64,000 nt of DNA from Blasia pusilla (Eukaryota; Marchantiophyta; Marchantiopsida; Blasiales): positions 4,712,001 to 4,776,000 of the forward strand of contig CM114273.1 in assembly GCA_050084515.1 (NCBI GenBank). The letters run 5' to 3'. Made by a program: the position numbers and the translations under genes. Of this stretch, positions 32,480 through 44,910 are shown piece after piece; the stretch's first letter is position 1; each line of letters starts with the position of its first letter. The notes under the pieces are model-generated. The model worked only from the letters and a program-made list of their open reading frames with translations, was not told the origin of the DNA and ran no database searches.

Positions 32480-34870
32480 ATTTGATGTGAGCCTTTTTAT
32501 TAGCACTATATACATTAAAGGAAGTCGATAAGCATTAAATACCATAACCTAAAAATTTCTCCAAGCGAAAAATTGGAAGAGAGTAGACTCGTGGTTGGAC
32601 CCTTAAGCCCACATTTCACGAGCACTCTAAAAAATGTTTGGTTTCTAGTACAATAATTCAAGATGGGGAACCACCGTGTGCGACATTTAATGTCATCCAC
32701 ATGCGTATTATGCAAAATTTTTATCCCTATTATTGTGTAGTAGAGTCAGCCCTATTTGCTGTTACAACATCCACATAATGTTATGTCTTATTTTCAAATT
32801 CCATATTTTGTCCTCCACTCCATGAAACCCATACTAAATGAACACTCAATGATGGACTTGGTTGAGTGAAAATCTTATGCTAAAGTCGTTATTTAATGGC
32901 AAATTTTGTATCCTCTATTGTATACTATTTTATTTTCAAAGTGTATGGATATCTCAATTTCATTGATGTAAGTGGCCACAAACTAATGGTAAACTATTAG
33001 GAGGAGTTTGGATTCAACGAATGCTTTTGAGATAAGAAGAAGAAGAATGAACCTCGATAAATATATACGGTGGAAAACCCATCAGAAAAACAAAAGAGGG
33101 GTCTCAGAGAGTCAAGTATCCAAACGCCAAAACGGGCCTTGAAAAAGAAGAAGGAGGCATTCCCCCTATCGACTAAAGTCACCAACAGTAGAAATAATAT
33201 TAGCAATTCCTAGAGAAATATGACTATTACTAAGTGCGCCTCTAGCGCTGGCGTCTTCCACATCTTGAGCCCGTTGCAAAAGCCCATTGATCTAGGCACG
33301 CTTCAGAGCAATGGAGACATGTTGCCTTTAATAAACAATCGCAGTAGCTAAGGATAACCCAGGCGAGTCAAAACTCTCCCCCATAGCCTCGTACATCTCT
33401 ATGACTAGGAGAACAAATCGACGTCCGTTGTAGAATCGATTATAAATATGGGTTCTCTTCACCGCCGCCGCCGCTCCTTGTAGAAATCTCGTTTGTACCA
33501 CCATTTGGGTTTGCAAAGCCTCCCGCGTAGGATCCGTCACTACAACATCCACCACCACCACTTCAACCTCTCGCGTCATGTAAAGATCAGTCCAAATAAG
33601 GGTGTCCAGTAAGGAGTATTGCCTCTCTCTCTACACATGGAAGCCACTCTCACGAGCAATACTGAACATGATATCTCTCATTGCCTCGTGAGTGGCCATC
33701 CTCAAGTGGAAAACGGGCCAAGTGCATGCCCAATAGATCGAGATTCCAACAACACTCACAATATGTCGAACCAATCACCAATGATTAAGGGAGGCCCGAT
33801 CGGAACCGCATCGTTGTGGTATCGGTAAGTGGTACGATACAGAAAGCCGGGATGAGGGGGCAAAGCCCCACCCATGGGCCTGCTCCCCCCCTTCTAGAGC
33901 AGCAACGAATAAAGTCCCGAACCTCCATGGTCGAAATAAAAAAAGAAAACTCTAAAGGAAAATGAATTGACAAATCAGGGGGCTAAATATGCCTCATTTC
34001 CTTAGCAATTTAAAGATTAAAAAGTGTCTTAAACTATTCATTCCGTAAAATCTGCCCTAATTATTATCAATTTTTTACTACATTAAATAATATTTATCGA
34101 ATTTGTTCGAAAATTAATAGGAACAAGAATAAAGTCTTCTACGCGAAGTCGATGTCCAAATCAGCAGGGTGTGACGTGGCCCGTAATTAGTGACGTACTT
34201 ACGGTTAGAGGTGCCACGTATTTCTCACTATGAGTCCCACGTGACTCATAAGTGTCCTCGGATTAGGGCGTCAGAAATTCTCCTCGAATTAACAATAGCG
34301 TCGTGACAGCGAGTGAGGGCACGGCGCCACCTGTCTGCCTGTCTCCCCTCTTGGAGTCCGCGTCACCAATTAACGCTCCGTCCGTTCTCCGTATTTCCGT
34401 CCGTCCTATTTCCATCCTTTCGCATGACGGGACATGACCGGACAGTACGGAAAAACGAATATTCCCCTTAAAGCGGTGGAGTGGGGTGGCCATCGGCCCT
34501 CAGATCTGTCCGATACTGCAACGCTCCATCGCGACCGTTGCAGTCCGGGCAGCTGGACGAGCGCACACGTGTGACCGCGAGAGAGAGTTGTCCTCATAAA
34601 TAATGCCTCAACTTCTTTTTCATCATTCCAATAACAATTGAAGGGACGACACTGAAAAAGTGTAATAATAAATAATTTCATCGGTTTTCTCTTCCACTGA
34701 AAAGAGAAGAGAAAACCGAATCATAAGAGATTAGGGTGAGATAAAAAACATATCATAAGTTTGTGATAATTTAATCCAAATAATATGGAGAAGAATCCAA
34801 GTAATAGGCAAAGATTTCATGAGGATTAATAAGATATTTTATTAATATTATAAATAAAAAATAGTCTCAT
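32480..34870. other. Mixed repeat DNA without a supported gene
   Basis: The block at about 33055-33100 (ATATATA...GG(T)GGAAAACCCATCA...AGAGGGG) recurs at about 37775-37820, so it belongs to a dispersed repeat. The minus frame 33328-33579 (83 codons, Val-rich start) resembles retroelement gag-like debris only weakly. A 14-bp perfect stem (TCGGTTTTCTCTTC arms) lies at about 34681-34721. Confidence 0.35.
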
Positions 34871-34879
34871 TGTGAGAGA

Positions 34880-35042
34880 CTAGTTAGGACCCGTGAGAGA
34901 TCGTGCTATGCACGATCACTTGGACCCTAAACGCCCGATTATGCCACCCTAAAAGTTCCATTATGCCACATGTCATAAATTTATGAGCTTAAAATGAATT
35001 ATGGTGAACGTTTGAAAACCACTCCTCAAGTAATAGTGTAGA
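34880..35042 (-). mobile_element. Mini-Helitron (163 bp)
   Basis: On the minus strand it starts TCTACACTATTACTTGAGG (from 35042). It ends with an 8-bp perfect hairpin (GATCGTGC-ATA-GCACGATC) followed by a short spacer and CTAG at 34880-34883. The host bases flanking it are A and T, as expected for Helitron insertion. Confidence 0.75.
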
Positions 35043-36450
35043 TTTCAAAATTAAAAGGTTGTTGTATGATCGATACCAAATAGTTAGAATGAGTTCAATT
35101 TATATTAGGAGCTGCCATGTTAAAGAAGGATTAGAATTTTACAATAGGATAATAAGAAGGGGCAAGAGTAAGATAGAGAGTATCAAAATTTGCATAATAA
35201 TCAATTCGTGACAAAAGATGTAATTAATGTACCATCAATTGGCCACAACTTATGTAACCCAACACATTGGTGGTTTTGAGAGAAAATTTAATAATCAAAT
35301 TATGGACAAGATTGGAAAAAATTGTGGTCTTTGGGTTTTCAAGTACGTACACATGAAATCATTTTATTTTGGAGTGTCGTTGAAAATTTTTCCCTTCAAA
35401 CATCTACAAGTGGAATTGTATGATATTTTTCCTAATTTCCAATCTCTTTTATTTTACGGCTAAGAAATTCCTATTCATGGTGAACATCTTTTATGTGAAA
35501 AAAAACTATTTTCAAGCCATTACCGTGGCATCTTTTTGTGGCGTATGGATGTTTACTTGCCGGAGAGCTTAGAGCATCTCCATTACGGAACATCTTACTT
35601 TCGTGTCATTCCTCAAAGTGGTGAGCTTAGGAGGTCTAATGTCATGTACTTATTGTGATCTTCAAGCATATGTTATGAGGCTTTCATTCTACATGCCATT
35701 TGCTACTTTTGTGTCCTTGGGTGCCCATATTAATTTTCATGAGCTCAAAACATCTCCATTGCAAAACATTTTATTCTCGTGTCATTCGCTAGTTCGATGT
35801 CAAACTTGAGTTGTTTTGTAATGTCTACTCATTGCAAACAGAGGGAATCTGTACAAAGCATTGCCTATATAATATATCCACAGATTGGGCATTTTTTGGA
35901 GACCTTGAGCCTTCAATCCTCCTTCCTTATTCTCATCATCCCCTATTCGCTTGCACTTCCATTTCCTTAAGCCATATAATGGTATGCATATGTTTGGGAG
36001 GTAGGCAGGCTAGAATTGGACAAAGATACCAATTGTACTGAGTTCGAAAGTTTCGTGTATCCTTCCTTGGCCCAAAAAGTACACATCATGCGAGTTTGAA
36101 ATGAGACTGAGATTTGAGTGTTATCATGTAGTGAGAGTTTAAGAGTATCACATTGACTTTCAAGTAACTACCTTTATAGTTAAGATAGGTGACTCACCAA
36201 AATGGGAGTCCACATGGGAAAGCCTTCCATATTGTAAGATTTTTGGAATTCCATCTCCCTTAATACTTCCATAAAATATAAAGAAACAAAGATGAAGGAA
36301 CTTAAGTTGGTGTATGTAGAAATACAAAGCAAAAAAGTCTCTTCAAGAAATTTTGATGTGTAGGAATGGAATAGTAGGGCATCTCAAAGGGGGGGGTTGG
36401 AGTTTTTTTGTCCCTTTGAGTGTCTAGTGCCTCCTCCCACAATTTCCATA
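35043..36450. other. AT-rich stretch without a supported gene
   Basis: I see no recognisable coding or structural signal. Short open frames have no domains. Confidence 0.4.
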
Positions 36451-36454
36451 GCTC

Positions 36455-36772
36455 ATGCATGAGCTGGGAGGAATTGTTTATAGAGGATGGACAAGGAAGT
36501 TAGGGCGTTGTCTCTTTGATTGTTGGCAATGCATAATCAATCGATGCTTCCCGCTTTCCACATCTCATGAAGTGAAGAGATTATATGGGCAGGAGGAAAA
36601 GCTCATTGCTTTTGTGCATGAGGTGGGAGGAATTGTTTATAGAGGATGGACAAGGAAGTTAGGGCGTTGTCTCTTTGATTGTTGGCAATGCATAATCAAT
36701 CGATGCTTCCCGCTTTCCACATCTCATGAAGTGAAGAGATTATATGGGGAGGAGGAAAAGCTCATTGCTTTT
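36455..36772 (+). repeat. 159-bp tandem duplication, nearly perfect
   Basis: Units at 36455-36613 and 36614-36772 are almost identical. Because 159 is a multiple of three, a frame stays open across both (36455-36880, 141 codons, with a twofold 53-residue repeat). I recognise no domain in it; coding status is doubtful. Confidence 0.85.
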
Positions 36773-36889
36773 GTGCATGTGGTGGTTGCATATTTGTATC
36801 TTGGGCATTTTCTAGTGGCAATAAATGGGTTCATGAGACTTCAAGTGGAGGAAGAAGAGTTGATGCTTTTGTCCCTTTGAGTGTCTACA

Positions 36890-38830
36890 AGTTTATGCCC
36901 AACGCTTGACAAGAGTCATGGGAGGTGGTTTTTGTTATGTGGAGGTGGTAGACTCATTGGGCTTTTGTCCTCTTGAGTGTCAATTTCCTTGCCTCTTCCC
37001 CCAACATCCATAGCTCAAGAGCTATGAGGGATTACATGGAGGTAAGCATGGCTCAAGAACTTCCATACCTCAAGAGGTTGGCGGGGTTCCATGGAGAGGA
37101 AGGAGAGCTCAAGAGTCGAGACCTTAGAAGAAGAGGGTTTCTACGGAGAAGAAGAAGAATAAAAAAAGTTCCCATGGATGAGGAGGTAGGAGCGTTCTAC
37201 GGAGAGGAGGAAGAGACGGAAACTTCCAATATATAGTTGAGGAGGTTAGAATGATCCTTTGGCGACAAGGAAAGTCGAACCCTTTCCATAGGTCGAGGAC
37301 CTCAAGCTATTCTTTTCAGAGGAGAAGAATCAAGCACCTTCCATAGCTCAAGAGCTTTGGAAAGAATCCGGGGACTACGTGGAGATGAGCAAGAGTCGTT
37401 GCGGTTTTGTTTCTCTTGGCGAGTCCCTTGGCCTACTCCACAATTTCGAGCCCTCACGACATTTGCTTGTCTCTTCGAAGGCCTTGTCTCCACTCTCCAC
37501 CCGTCTCCATGTCTTCCTCCGATAAGCCATGGATATGTCGGCTACTTGATGGGATCAGCATCCACAAATGGAGGCAAATTCCACAGCGTAAACTTGTCTT
37601 TTCCTCGAAATGGAGCCGCACTGGATCCGAGCAGGAGCAGAGTGAAGTCAACTCACATGCCAAAAAAGGTGGGGACACGGCTTCGTTAGCGGATGAAATC
37701 GAATTGGGCAGTATTCGTTAGCTAGTGCAATCACCATCTCCTTCGAGGAGCCCCAATAGCGAAATAAAATACATATATATAGAAAAAAGATGGGAAACCC
37801 ATCACGATACAATAGAGGGGGGCATGGAGACCAAAAAAATAGACCTCAAGAGGCCCAATAGGCGGAGTGGATTGAGTCCACGAGAGAGAGATGAGGGCGA
37901 TTCCTTGAAATTCTCTTAGTGATGGAGTAACCACAAATCTGGGGAAAAGTCACATGGTCAGCACAAGTTTTGTAATGATGATTCGTTCATGAGAAGGAAG
38001 CCAGCGAACAATGATACTGTCATCAACACAAGCATCTGCCAGCCAGGAGGATTCCACGACAAAGACTGGGAATCTTGGTCGAGGCCGCCACGGTTTGGCG
38101 AGAGTAATTGCTTTCATTCATTTCCTTAGCAACAATTGCTCCAATCGCAGTGCTCTCCGCTTCTTGCTGGGAATGTGAGACCGGGTTGTACCATGCACTC
38201 GTTGTGTTTGAGAGAGAGAGAGACAGAGACAGAGAGATGTAGAGCTGCGGAATCTCTGAAGAGAAATTGAAAGGATGGAAGTAACATCTTCCGCTCTCGT
38301 GCCCTCCAGCCCCGACAAGCCATGGCCGCAGAGCAGTTCAAGCCATGAATGAGGAGGTTCAGGGTAGACCGGACGAGGGAGCTTCATTTTCTTTCTTTCT
38401 TTCTTCATGGGACGGACAGATACGACCGCCGCTGCAGCTGCTCAATCCGCAGGCGGAGCCGAGCAAGAATGCACAAAGAGCGGAGAAGATCCTTCGTTGG
38501 AGGTGGCGATGACGAGGATACGCAGGTAGCAGCAGCCAGCACTGTTCTCCAGGAGCTGCAGGTAAGAACCAGGATCAGGTGGGAACCAGGATCAGACGAG
38601 GATGAAATCGTCGGAGGTGGCGATGACGATGAGAGATGGATAGATCGAACTGTGCTGCCATTCGTCCGCGAGGTACCTTGTACAACGCAGTGACGCGCGG
38701 GATCGCAAGAGAGGCGAAGGTGGTACATGTATGCAGCCTTCTACCGACCATGTACCATCCTACATGGTCGGTGAAAGGCTCGTACCCCGAAAAGCGCCTT
38801 CAAGGCGTTGGGGCTAGGTTTCAATCCCTG
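36890..38830. other. Repeat-rich stretch, no supported gene
   Basis: It contains purine-rich AGAAG/GGAGG runs (about 37020-37250), the dispersed block shared with 33055-33100, a GA microsatellite at 38208-38240 and a plus frame at 38349-38693 with a repeated VGGGDD-type peptide. That frame shows no domain and I do not call it a gene. Confidence 0.35.
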
Positions 38831-39060
38831 ACTCGCTGCAGAAATGCCACTAATCAACTCTGTAGCGATTCCTGAGATTATGCTTGACGCAATTTTACAC
38901 TGCAGAAATGCCACAATTCAAATTCGTTAAGGTTTAACTCCCAAGTTTAATGCAGAAGTACCACAAATCAAAGTATCAAACTGGTTGTTCTTGAGGTCAG
39001 GTTTAACTCCCAAATGGCTCAACAAAAATGGCACAAAACAGAGTTACAGAAATGAATTGA
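38830..39060. repeat. Degenerate minisatellite
   Basis: Three to four imperfect copies of a module GCAGAAATGCCAC(A/T)AATCAA ... GGTTTAACTCCCAA, starting near 38838, 38902, 38951 and 39026, spaced roughly 50-75 bp. Confidence 0.6.
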
Positions 39061-40430
39061 AGGAGGAGCGGATGCGTTTTCTCGTGTGGCGGATCTGGAC
39101 CACCATCTCCCCCTCCTCAATAAATAAGTAAACGAATAGTATCTGCAGAGTTGGCTAATCCTCGACGTCTATTCCATCCGGTTTGACATCGTAATGATTC
39201 CAATAGTATCTGTTACGTGATCAATGCACTGTTGCATCTGTCAGAAACACCGGGCGTTGGTTACTCCTCCTCATCAGCAGTCATTGTACGAGTTTCCGAC
39301 ACGCTATATCACTCACTCACTGAGTCCCAGACTCCCACTCGATCCGGCCATCCCATCAGGTATGGTACCGGTCACAACAGCATCACGACAGGTATGCGCT
39401 CCACATTTCGCCCTCTCGCCGTCCGAATTGAATGCTGCACCACCCTTGGCATTACAGCGCCGGGCTGGTCTGAGTGCGATACATCTTCATTGCGTATGAT
39501 TATTGGCCTCAATTTATGAAATCGTTCGTTCGTCGTTGCACTTCTCAATCCCGTCCAGAGCGAACGAAAGACTCCAGACTCCAGACGCGAGAAATCGGTG
39601 ACCGCACACACGAGTTGAAAAGCACTCGTGCCTACTTCTTCCTTCCTATCGCTAATTTCGACAGGACGCTCACCGCCGACTGGCGAATCGCCCGCCGGCA
39701 GAAAATATCTCTCGTTTGATTCTTCTTCCACATCGATCACAGCAGCTCACCGCCTACCCCCGGATCCATGGCGAAATTTGCCGAAAAGCTCTTCGCCTGG
39801 TTCTTCCTTCCTACTCACTCCCTCACTCAATCCCGATTCCAGTCGCTCAGCGCAGACCGCCCCATCGTCCGCGAATCGGCGATCGCGCTGCAAAGGTCCG
39901 TCTGCTTTTTAAATATTTTCTCTCTTTCTTTCTTCCTCGTCACTTCCCGGTACTCCCTCGCGCGGCGGCAGTGGCGCAGCAACCGTCTCGCCTCCTTTGT
40001 CCCTTCGTTCCTTCCTGTCTGCTGTCTGTATGCACTGCGGACCGACATCACGGCGCACTCGGATCCCAGTTCTCGATCGAATCGTTCACTGACAGGATCG
40101 CAGAAAAGAATGTTGAGGGACAGAAAGAGTGAGTACATGAGGGCGTATCAATCTTTCATGTCAGTCTGGGGAGTACCTGGGAGAGAGGAGGGTTAACCGG
40201 GGTTAAGAGTCTAGTTACTTAGCGGGTTAGAGCTGACCTGAAGTTTGGTGGATGGCTAACCACCTATTCATCCTCGGGTTAACCTAACCCGAGTGTGAAG
40301 CAGGACCGCCCGAACTGCCTTGGACGCGAGAGGGGTGGTTGGGGGCTTTTGAGGCCCACTCCCTTGGAAGAACGGAATTTTTTTTTCTTACCCATAGAGG
40401 AAACAAATATTTGCTTTGCCTAAAGAAATA
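39061..40430. other. GC-richer stretch without a supported gene
   Basis: Overlapping frames (for example 39768-40196 plus) carry no domain I recognise. A short perfect stem (CTCGGGTTA-ACC-TAACCCGAG) lies at about 40274-40294. It could be a promoter or untranslated region of an unrecognised transcript. Confidence 0.3.
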
Positions 40431-40551
40431 TTTTCTTGTTGTCCGATTGCCACATGTCAAGTAAATAGGTGTTTATAAATCAACCGGTTGTCACATGTCA
40501 AGTAAACAGATGTTTGTAAATCAAGAAGGCACTCTCCAATAATAATATAGA
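40431..40551 (-). mobile_element. Mini-Helitron 5' portion
   Basis: On the minus strand it starts TCTATATTATTATTGGAGAG (from 40551) after a host A. It matches the 5' part of the mini-Helitron ending at 50072 through the TTTGCAAATC/TTTACAAATC-type block. No convincing 3' hairpin with CTAG was found, so the 3' end is missing or decayed. Confidence 0.5.
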
Positions 40552-40919
40552 TTCGAGGGTTGCGAATGCGGAGATGAGGCTATGGAAGATTCAATTTTTT
40601 CTAAAATGGCAAGGGACCATCCTTTGTCCTTGCATGCCTTGAGAGCCCCCTCCCATTAGAGGTGGTGTCCACCAGATAGTTCAAAAAATACAATACGTAT
40701 ATTGAACATTGAATGAATGTCGGTGGCATTGGTATGAACCCGAACCAAATACGAGCATTGAGCGGCACGAAAATATTTCCATCCTCATGCCCAATCTTCT
40801 AGGCGCAAAAATGCTCGCGACCAAGGGGATCATGAATACTGATGGCCCATGGAAGACACTCCTCAAAATCGATGCATGGGCTTCTCGGATCGCCTTTAGC
40901 TCATGCTAACGGGGATCCG

Positions 40920-42239
40920 AGAAGCGAGTCATGATCACGGATCTAAGGAGGCGCAACCTTTGTTTGACCCACCAGAACCTAGATTGGCTAGTTATGAGAC
41001 TAAGAATGGCCGTGGAACTGACCGCGGAACTAACGCTAGTCGACAAGCGCACATCTTGAGACTCGCCTAAGGTGAGAAAGGGCATAGCTACTCGTGGGGA
41101 TAGGGGAAAGGCAAGCAATGTGAGAGACCTTTGAGCCAAGCCCCAATTCAAGGGCAAGAAGCAACAAACACATTAATAGTCAAGAAGGGCAAGATGCTAT
41201 GAGACTAGTTACGAAATGCAAAGGGCGGCAAGACAACGGCAGGAGTTAAGATGGGTGTTGACCACCATAAAATACACGAAATGGGGATCCAAGCTCCAAG
41301 ATGCATTTGAGGAGTTGGGAGTTGCACAATCTGTAGGAAGACTCCGTCAAGCTATCTTGGGGGGTAACATTGGCGGGTTTGCAAGTTGTTGACCACATTT
41401 GGGTTGTGGACCAAAATCAAGCGCAATACAAAAGGTGAGACTCCCATAGAGAACCCTAGAAGTTACTATAAGGGAGACCCTCTGCATCCCTACCCGCTCA
41501 AGTTCATGAATAAGGGATTAACATGATGTGTGTTTGGCAATGTTTCAAATTTGAACTAAAGAACCATTTGGGAGGCACCTTGAGGAAATAACTGACATGC
41601 TACGATATAGGCAAACAACTTGGGAAGATTGGTTGAAGCTTGAAGAACATGCTTCCGAGGGAGAAGATATACACTTGAGGAGACTTGAAAACAATTAGCT
41701 CTTGACGACTCCTCCACTATCGATGAAACGTGCAATCAATTGAGTCTTTAAGGCCCAACCCAAGAGTTTTGCTTGCAAATGTCAAGGCCAAGAGTGTATC
41801 GCGGTGAGGCAAAGAGGATTAGAGGTTGAAATCTATGATGATGGGGCACTATGGACAGTCCTTGGCCCCAACATGACTCCCAACCTATCAGAAATAAAAA
41901 GGCATTATAAACATGTGGTCATGTATGATCAAATTAATGTTGTGATCCTTTAACAACTAAAACATGTACATGATGATTTGAAGGTGGGAATCTTTAGAGG
42001 AATTGGCTCCATGGATCCTCTCGTTTTCTTGTCAATGGTTGAGTTAGCTTAACTATGGATTGCTAGTGAACCTCCTTCCCTTAATCAAAGGATGAATAGA
42101 TGTGAGGCTAATACCATATGGATGTGTTTCATATTCCATTTACATCAAGGGATTTTTACGGGCTTACTATGGATGTAGATTGGATAGCAATGAAACTTGA
42201 GATGCTTCATTAAGAAAAAATTTATGGTTTTGGGGGGAC
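40920..42239 (+). repeat. Dispersed repeat 'family A', plus-strand copy with retroelement-like 3' junction
   Basis: It parallels the minus-strand copy at 27480-28270. At the 3' end, TTTTGGGGGGAC is followed directly by TGTTGTGAAAGCC at 42240, the layout of a polypurine tract and an LTR start. The interior has decayed coding-like stretches with many stops and no domain I recognise. Provisional: an LTR retrotransposon of unknown type. Confidence 0.45.
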
Positions 42240-44728
42240 TGTTGTGAAAGCCCCAAAAACTCTCCTTCATACATTTAATATCCTTTTGATTAGCCCCAAA
42301 AAATTAAGTCTAAAATTTGGATACCAATGAAATCATTGTTGATTAGAACCCTAATTGGGATTGGGAATGTCAAGCTTTCCCTCTAAGTAAGGAGTTTCTA
42401 GTTGGTTTTTCTAATGGTTTTTTTTTGCCAATTCCCATAACATTCAACATATCCCAAAACCTTAGAAATTTATTTTGAAAATTTAAAAATATTTACTCTT
42501 GAATTTTATCTCATTAATTTAATGTCTATTCTTGGCTACGAGGAAGAAAAAAAACTTGACCATTCTATGAAGGTTTTCAAAATTTTCCCAACAATGAAAT
42601 CCTATATATTCTTGAGTGGTTAAGGAATTTTTGGGAAGTTTGTGGTTGTTATGGAAAGATGATTGAAGCTTCATTTTCAAGAAGTATTCTCTTGAGAACT
42701 CATGGTTGCAAATTCCCAAACCCTTTGATCTGTCAATGGCACTTTTTGGCTTCCACAAGGATGGAGTTCCAAATGATAACATGGCAGAATATGAACCGAG
42801 TCTAACAAGTTTAGGAAAGTTGTTAGATGTTGACTCTACATGAGGGTTATTGATTCTAGGCATTTGAGGGGAGTGGACTCATAGGAGTAGACAAGAGGGG
42901 AGGATATGTGTAGTATAAGCACTAAAAACCACCATTCTTTGTTAAGTAAACCTGATTGCACTAAGAATTTAAAATCTATTTTTTTGGTCACTTCCATTCC
43001 CTAAAGACTTTAAACCATTGGGATCCTAAATTCCGAGCCTCCTTCCGATTCCTTTAAGAGAAAAATTCGGGGGAAGCCACACTTTTTGAAAATTGGTTGA
43101 ATGGATGACGAAAAATCTCTAGCAATAAATTGGAAAATGGGTTGATGGGTATATATATATGATGTGTTCATACCTTGTTTGAATCAAATGAAGAACATGT
43201 GTGTCTTGATTCTTGAGGAAAGAGGTATCTTGGAGGCATCTATGCAGTCCATAAATTAAATTGAGAAGATGTGTGTCTTGAGTTTAGGGTAGATATCCAA
43301 ACAAAGTGTGAATTAAATCCATAAGAGATAACTCTTGGAGGCATCCTTACACAAGGTTGTATGAAAACATAAAATCCCATGGAAGTCAATTTTAGTCGCT
43401 ACGCACAAGAAGTTTATGAACCTGAGTCATCCAACCAATTCCCACCCTAATGAGCAATGCGAGGATGATAGGATCAACTGGGTGTTGGTGGGGTTATGGG
43501 AAATTGGTGTGGGGTTGGATGATAGGACATAGGTATCGGGTTTTGGTTTTGATTTCCAATGGCACAAGGGGGTGTGAATAACCCAAATGTTTAAGGGAAA
43601 TATCCCACACAAACAACTCTGCCCATACCTTATACTTTGTCCATGTGCAATCTTGGTTAGACTACAAATCATTCCTTTCTATTTTAAAAAAATATGTTTA
43701 CACATTTTTTCTTGATCAACATGTGTTTTGGGCGTCATCTTTAGGGTGGATTTTCTAGGGAACTGAATCTAAAGAAGGGAGGTGTTATCCTTCCCAAAGA
43801 AAAGGGAATAATGCATGATGATGGTGGAGGAGATGTGGGAATGGGGAATGTTTCTTAAAACAAATTGAAGGAAGGGATAGAATATGGAAGACATGCATAC
43901 GTGGGGAACATATCCAAAACCAAAAAAGAAAAAACAATCATTAAGAACCTTACAAAAGAGCTATTAGAATGGGGAATGTTGCCAAACCAAAAGAAAGGAA
44001 ATAGATCATTGGTGATGGTGGAGACATGAGGGAAGGGAATGTTTAGGCTTCCCTCATGTCTTTACATCCAACTCAATCTTCTTCTCATGGTAAAAACCTT
44101 GGATGTTGTTCCATGAGGAAAGGGAAATTTTGGAATGGAAAAGAAAACAGGTGAAAGCATTCATAAAATAAAGTTATAAAAGGGATGGGTCAACAATATG
44201 CCCAAAAATCCAAAGAAAAGGGAGTGAAGAGCATAAATTTGATATACATGCAATAGGAGATAGGTGAGTGCCCATTAAGAAAGAACACTCCATCAATGCC
44301 AATAAATGCATTATTATTAGGTAGCTTGTGAGGGGTTATAAGGTGGAAAATAAAGAAAGAAATATAGAAAATATAATATACTCACGTACATGAAGTTGAA
44401 GAAATCAAAAAAATTATTTAAGAAGTAAGAAAATATTAATATAAAGAGGCCAAAATTGGAATAGTGACAATCTATTAAAAGATGGACATCTCCAAACATG
44501 GCACCAATAAGAAATTCGTCATACATAATATTCCAAAACCTTAAGTGTCACATGCTTTGTTTTCAAATACCATATTAAAAATAGTATGAATATATTCTAA
44601 GGTCCTTTTATTTTTGAATAAGGAGATAGATTTAGAGAATCATCGTCTTAAACATTCTCTCCATATTCTCCATAAATATTCTTCTCCATATTCTCCTATT
44701 AAAAAGTAAAAATATTTTCAAGCAGTCA
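42240..44728. other. Possible LTR start followed by AT-rich DNA without a supported gene
   Basis: It begins with the TGTTGTGAAAGCC junction described for family A; I could not locate a matching LTR end. At about 43640-43656 the sequence CTTTGTCCATGTGCAATCTTG resembles an isolated hAT-like MITE right end. Otherwise nothing is recognised. Confidence 0.35.
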
Positions 44729-44729
44729 A

Positions 44730-44910
44730 TCTATATAATTAAAAGAGGATGAGGTTTGATAAAACCCTCATATGGTGTTGACACATATCATCTAAAAATC
44801 TCTTTTGCTATTGACATGTGTCAAATTAAGAGAAAAACAAAATTCACATAACCAAATTTAACATAAGTCAAGAAATCTTCATCCATGCTATAGCACAGAC
44901 ATTATGTTAG
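44730..44910 (+). mobile_element. Mini-Helitron (181 bp)
   Basis: It starts TCTATATAATTAAAAGAGG after a host A. It ends with a hairpin (CATGCTATAGCACAG) and then TTAG (a decayed CTAG) before a host T. The internal sequence differs from the other mini-Helitrons here. Confidence 0.65.

Noticed and set aside
38349-38693. Plus-strand frame with repeated VGGGDD peptide
   Set aside because: A short DNA duplication explains the peptide repeat; no family and no supporting context.
38790-38830. tRNA-like B-box (GGTTTCAATCCC)
   Set aside because: No A-box or cloverleaf could be built around it; no tRNA gene is supported anywhere in the window.
39716-40196. Two overlapping ~140-codon plus frames
   Set aside because: Two different frames are open over the same bases with Ser/Phe/Leu-rich composition; no domain, so chance is likely.
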